From Pseudopedobacter sp040392825 (GTDB taxonomy: Bacteria; Bacteroidota; Bacteroidia; Sphingobacteriales; Sphingobacteriaceae), in NCBI RefSeq assembly GCF_040392825.1, contig NZ_JBEBVH010000054.1, forward strand, positions 1 to 18,079: a stretch of DNA of 18,079 nucleotides, in the 5' to 3' direction. Position numbers and translations under genes: made by a program. The notes under the pieces were generated by a model, which saw only the letters and a list, made by a program, of their open reading frames with translations, had not been told where the DNA came from and did no database searches. Below are positions 15,163-18,079 of the stretch, piece by piece (position 1 is the first letter of the stretch; every line of letters starts with the position of its first letter).

Positions 15163-16566
15163 ATGTTTTGTATTCGCTGGCTTATTTATCTTGTTTGTAT
15201 TATTACGATAAGCGGAAAACTTTATGCACAGCCTATTGATGTTTCTTCTGTTCCTGATTTGAAATTCAGTACTATTTACGGTAAAGACGATTTATCAGCT
15301 GCCGAGGATAAGCTGGGCAACTCCTGGATAAAAGGGCTTATTCCGTCGTCTTTATTGCCGGGACCTGTGATATTTCAAATATCAAGTATGCAGGTAGCAG
15401 ATTATGACATGTATTTACAGCAAGGCGATCAGCTTATACAGATGCAAAGAAATATAGATCTTAAAGGGCATTCAATTCAGACCCGTTATCCTGTATATTA
15501 TTTTACAGCCAGAGACAGCGTATATTATCTTAACATAAAAAAACAGCCTGTTCAGCGTATAAAAATCACAGTAGATGAACCTGGGAGATTTGTAAAGCAG
15601 GCTAATATTAATTTTATGGTCAATAGTCTATACTATGGATTAGCTATTATGTCTATAATCTTTAATGTTGTGCTCTATCTAATTTTTAGGGATAAACGTT
15701 TCTGGCTTTATTCTTTGCTACAGCTGTCGTTATTTCTGATTTTTTTCTATCAGGATGGCATGTTTTATTTTTTTACGAAAGGCCACTGGGTCAATCCCCA
15801 TTTTTTACTTTGGAATATTGCAATATGTGCTGTTATTTCTGGAATATTTGCTTACTATTTTCTTGATCTTAAAAATAAGGTACCTCGTTTTAAACAAATT
15901 GCCATACCCATTATCTGTGCTATTTTTTTCACAGTGTTAATATATACATGGACAGATATACAGCTATTTCGAACTCTGGCCAGTGTATTATTTTATCTGC
16001 TGCCCGCTATTTGTATTTACCACGGCATAAAGATGTTTAGAGACGATGTTTATGCGCGGTTTTTGATACTAAGTTTTGGCTTTATTGCTCTGGTGTCTGT
16101 TTTTTATACTTTAAACAATTATATCGATTCTCCTTTTTTGTCATTCTTCGGTATGGACATGATCCGCTTTGCAAGTACGCTTGAAATAATTAGTATCAGC
16201 TTTGCTATCATTTATAAGGTTAGGGCTCTGCAACATGAGAATGAAAGATATAGAGAGGAACTGAACAGATATCTTCGCGAGTTGGAAGAGCTTAAAGATG
16301 TTGGACATACCTTTCCAAAAAGTGGCATTCAAGAAAAAACAAATGGAAATGTAGAAATTATGCAGGAAATGAGGCTTTTGTATAATCTCACAGAAAGGGA
16401 AACAGAGGTGCTTATGTGTATTTTTAATAGACTAACCAATCAGGAAATTTCCGAAAAATTATTTATATCCTTAAGTACTACAAAGTATCATGTGAGTAAT
16501 CTCTATTTAAAGTTGGATGTTAAAAATCGGAAAGAGATACAGCAGGTATTTTATAGCCAGGTTTAA
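15163..16566 (+). CDS. Seven-transmembrane receptor with LuxR-type DNA-binding domain
   Basis: The protein has 467 residues. A signal peptide (cut near YAQ, residue 23) is followed by an extracytoplasmic domain of about 125 residues resembling the beta-rich sensory domain of 7TMR-DISM receptors. Seven hydrophobic segments follow at about 153-174, 180-204, 214-234, 243-262, 269-290, 298-318 and 333-353. A coiled coil (354-380) leads to a LuxR/GerE helix-turn-helix at 408-463: LTERETEVLMCIFNRLTNQE, then ISEKLFISLSTTKYHVSNLY. There is no kinase or receiver domain, so the protein appears to join sensing and DNA binding in one membrane-bound chain. The ligand is unknown; carbohydrates are often proposed for the outer domains of this receptor class. 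It is divergent from the GLUG surface protein, a likely target, and murI follows after 106 bases. Confidence 0.88.
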   Translation: MFCIRWLIYLVCIITISGKLYAQPIDVSSVPDLKFSTIYGKDDLSAAEDKLGNSWIKGLIPSSLLPGPVIFQISSMQVADYDMYLQQGDQLIQMQRNIDLKGHSIQTRYPVYYFTARDSVYYLNIKKQPVQRIKITVDEPGRFVKQANINFMVNSLYYGLAIMSIIFNVVLYLIFRDKRFWLYSLLQLSLFLIFFYQDGMFYFFTKGHWVNPHFLLWNIAICAVISGIFAYYFLDLKNKVPRFKQIAIPIICAIFFTVLIYTWTDIQLFRTLASVLFYLLPAICIYHGIKMFRDDVYARFLILSFGFIALVSVFYTLNNYIDSPFLSFFGMDMIRFASTLEIISISFAIIYKVRALQHENERYREELNRYLRELEELKDVGHTFPKSGIQEKTNGNVEIMQEMRLLYNLTERETEVLMCIFNRLTNQEISEKLFISLSTTKYHVSNLYLKLDVKNRKEIQQVFYSQV

Positions 16567-16672
16567 AGTTAAAATGACAATTGACACCATAACCAAAAAC
16601 AAACAAAACAAATTGCTATTTTCTGATAAAGAATTGAAAAATAAATAGGAATTTCGGCTAAAATTTAGTTTT

Positions 16673-17485
16673 ATGACAGCAGAGCAGCCTATTGGCATCT
16701 TTGATTCGGGAATAGGAGGGTTAACTGTAGCTAATGCCATTAGAAAAGTACTACCTAATGAGAAAATAATCTACTTTGGAGATACGGGCCATATGCCTTA
16801 TGGAGACAAATCTCCTGATGCTATAAGGTACTACAGTTTAAAAATAGGGAAGTTTCTGGAAGAAAAAGGCTGCAAAGTAATTGTAATAGCTTGCAATACC
16901 GCATCGTCTTTAGGTTATGAGGATTTAGTACAATTCATGGGAGATCGCATCCCGATTTTTAATGTTATAGACCCGGTAGTAAAGCATGTTGCGAATAAAG
17001 AACATTACCAAAGAGTTGGAGTAATAGGAACTAAAGCGACGATCAGTTCTGATGTTTATGCCAGAAAGATCAACGAATTAAATCCACAACTTAAGGTAAA
17101 ATCGTTGGCCACACCATTGTTGGCGCCGATGATAGAAGAAGGATTTTATGAAAATAATATCAGTCATACTGTAATTGAATCCTATCTATCCTCTCCCAAA
17201 CTCAAAAATATCGATGCACTGATATTGGCTTGTACACATTATCCATTAATTAAAAGAGAAATAGAAAGTTTTTTTGACAATCAGGTAGATATATTAAATA
17301 CCGCTTCTATTGTAGCGGATGATGTTAAATTTCAATTAGAAAAGCTGCAATTGATTAATAATCAAGAGGTAGAATATAAAGATGAATTCTATGTTTCGTT
17401 TAAAACACCGTCTTTTGAATGCAGTACCAAAATATTTTTTGGAGATCAGATAGAATTAATTCAAAAAAACATTTGGGTTAAGTAG
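16673..17485 (+). CDS. murI: Glutamate racemase
   Basis: A cofactor-independent racemase of 270 residues that makes D-glutamate for peptidoglycan in the cytoplasm. Both catalytic cysteines are present, Cys74 in IACNTASS (72-79) and Cys187 in ACTHYPL (186-192). Other signatures are IGIFDSGIGGLTV (7-19, with Asp11) and YFGDTGHMPYGDKS (34-47). The start at 16673 gives the standard N-terminus. The gene is 106 bases after the 7TM-LuxR gene and 56 bases before nuoH. In other Bacteroidota as I recall them murI often follows the bamA-skp-skp genes directly; here two divergent accessory genes lie between. Identification is firm. Confidence 0.96.
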   Translation: MTAEQPIGIFDSGIGGLTVANAIRKVLPNEKIIYFGDTGHMPYGDKSPDAIRYYSLKIGKFLEEKGCKVIVIACNTASSLGYEDLVQFMGDRIPIFNVIDPVVKHVANKEHYQRVGVIGTKATISSDVYARKINELNPQLKVKSLATPLLAPMIEEGFYENNISHTVIESYLSSPKLKNIDALILACTHYPLIKREIESFFDNQVDILNTASIVADDVKFQLEKLQLINNQEVEYKDEFYVSFKTPSFECSTKIFFGDQIELIQKNIWVK

Positions 17486-17506
17486 CTTATTTAGAATCAA
17501 AATAAT

Positions 17507-17514
17507 TAAGTTTG
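17507..17514 (+). promoter_or_regulatory. -7 promoter element before nuoH (TAnnTTTG)
   Basis: TAAGTTTG matches the -7 consensus exactly and lies 27 bases before the proposed TTG start of nuoH. No good -33 TTG is visible at standard spacing (a TTTG at 17472-17475 is 31 bases upstream). If real, nuoH has its own promoter and does not depend on murI transcription. Confidence 0.5.
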
Positions 17515-17541
17515 CACAAAAGACTACTAATTTACTAGGAA

Positions 17542-18079
17542 TTGAATTTTTACATCACATATATACTAGCAGCTGCAGCCACATTCGGGTTTATAGCAAT
17601 CTTCGCACTATATGGAGGTGTATATGGTGAGCGTAAAATTTCTGCGTTTATTCATGATAGGTTAGGGCCTATGGAAACGGGTAAGTATGGGCTTTTACAA
17701 ACTGTAGCTGATATTTTAAAATTAATTCAGAAAGAAGCTATTTATCCAACTGTAGTAGATAAAGTACTTTTTATTGCAGCCCCCATCATTATTTTTGTTG
17801 CCGTATTTTTAGGTTTTATAGCCATGCCCTGGGCACCTGATCTGGTTCCTATGGCAAGCAATATTGGTGTTTTTTATGTATTTGCCATAGTTTCTGTAGA
17901 AGCACTCGGGATTTTGATGGCAGGTTGGGGCTCTAATAATAAATACAGTCTTTTGGGAGCAGTGAGGTCGGTGGCACAGATTGTTTCTTATGAAATTCCT
18001 ATTGGTTTCGCTATTATATCTGCTGTAATGATATCGCAAACTTTGGATTTGCAAATAATAGGAGCAAATCAGGGTATAT
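17542..18079 (+). CDS. nuoH: NADH-quinone oxidoreductase subunit H (5' part, cut by window edge)
   Basis: About 179 codons are visible before the window ends. NuoH is a membrane subunit of respiratory complex I that helps form the quinone site and links it to proton pumping. Translated motifs match the family: YGERKISAFIHDRLGP, LLQTVADILKLIQKE, AGWGSNNKYSLLGAVRSVAQ and SYEIPIGFAII. Where E. coli and many others have RYGPNRVG, this protein has RLGPMETG. The frame has a TAG directly before the codon preceding TTG 17542, and the first in-frame ATG falls inside the conserved RLGP region, so TTG 17542 (MNFYITYILAAAATFGF) is the best start, with AGGA just upstream. It lies 56 bases after murI and is not preceded by nuoG or other complex I genes. 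Confidence 0.9.
   Translation, partial: MNFYITYILAAAATFGFIAIFALYGGVYGERKISAFIHDRLGPMETGKYGLLQTVADILKLIQKEAIYPTVVDKVLFIAAPIIIFVAVFLGFIAMPWAPDLVPMASNIGVFYVFAIVSVEALGILMAGWGSNNKYSLLGAVRSVAQIVSYEIPIGFAIISAVMISQTLDLQIIGANQGI

Noticed and set aside
15755..15940. 61-codon open frame inside the receptor gene
   Set aside because: Out-of-frame reading of the T-rich DNA that encodes membrane helices; hydrophobic by composition only.
17809..18054. 81-codon open frame on the minus strand
   Set aside because: It lies fully inside nuoH, whose translation shows strong family motifs; the reverse frame is a shadow.

Overview
The window looks like a chromosomal core region of a Bacteroidota bacterium, most likely Sphingobacteriaceae (Pedobacter/Sphingobacterium-like). 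The DNA is AT-rich. Several genes are preceded by the Bacteroidota -7 promoter element (TAnnTTTG or a TTCG variant) rather than by Shine-Dalgarno sites. Lineage-restricted families are present: DUF3078, PorT, a DUF6089/PorG-like protein, and a cargo protein with a type IX secretion (T9SS) C-terminal sorting domain. The genus is inferred from gene order and general character, not from a marker gene. I see no tRNA, rRNA, CRISPR array, insertion sequence or phage gene.

Layout. 87-713 (-) is the ribosome-assembly GTPase EngB, divergent from a DUF3078 outer-membrane protein (810-1676) that ends in a clear terminator. A 381-base gene-free stretch with a REP-like palindromic element follows. Next come the menaquinone methyltransferase ubiE and porT, overlapping by 4 bases, then a short-chain dehydrogenase and a GatB/YqeY protein, each standing alone. 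At 5181-8396 a tight co-directional group encodes an alpha/beta hydrolase, a CBS-domain protein (4-base overlap), NAD kinase and the PorG-like barrel protein. After a 357-base gene-free stretch with a promoter candidate comes the envelope operon uppS-bamA-skp-skp (8754-13164), closed by a hairpin terminator that can work in both directions. murI (16673-17485) and the 5' part of nuoH (17542 to the right edge) finish the window.

Two divergent genes sit between the second skp and murI. The first (13331-14875, -) encodes a secreted GLUG-repeat protein with a T9SS sorting domain. The second (15163-16566, +) encodes a seven-transmembrane receptor whose cytoplasmic tail is a LuxR-type DNA-binding domain. 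The 287-base space between them holds a 21-base near-perfect palindrome, three copies of a TTAGTTCACT(A/G)GT repeat and a 14-base tandem repeat. This looks like an accessory sensor/surface-protein module inside an otherwise housekeeping neighbourhood, and it is the best candidate here for something not yet described.

How the genes fit together: most of the window concerns the envelope. uppS supplies the lipid carrier for wall and polysaccharide synthesis, murI supplies D-glutamate, and BamA plus two Skp-like chaperones assemble outer-membrane barrels. Barrel substrates encoded here are DUF3078, PorT and the PorG-like protein. PorT and PorG belong to the T9SS, and the GLUG protein is a predicted T9SS cargo. 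ubiE (menaquinone) and nuoH (complex I) belong to respiration, and nadK to NADP supply. Two start sites are corrected from upstream TTG codons to ATG (nadK at 6646, uppS at 8754), and the first skp starts at 12083, just after bamA.
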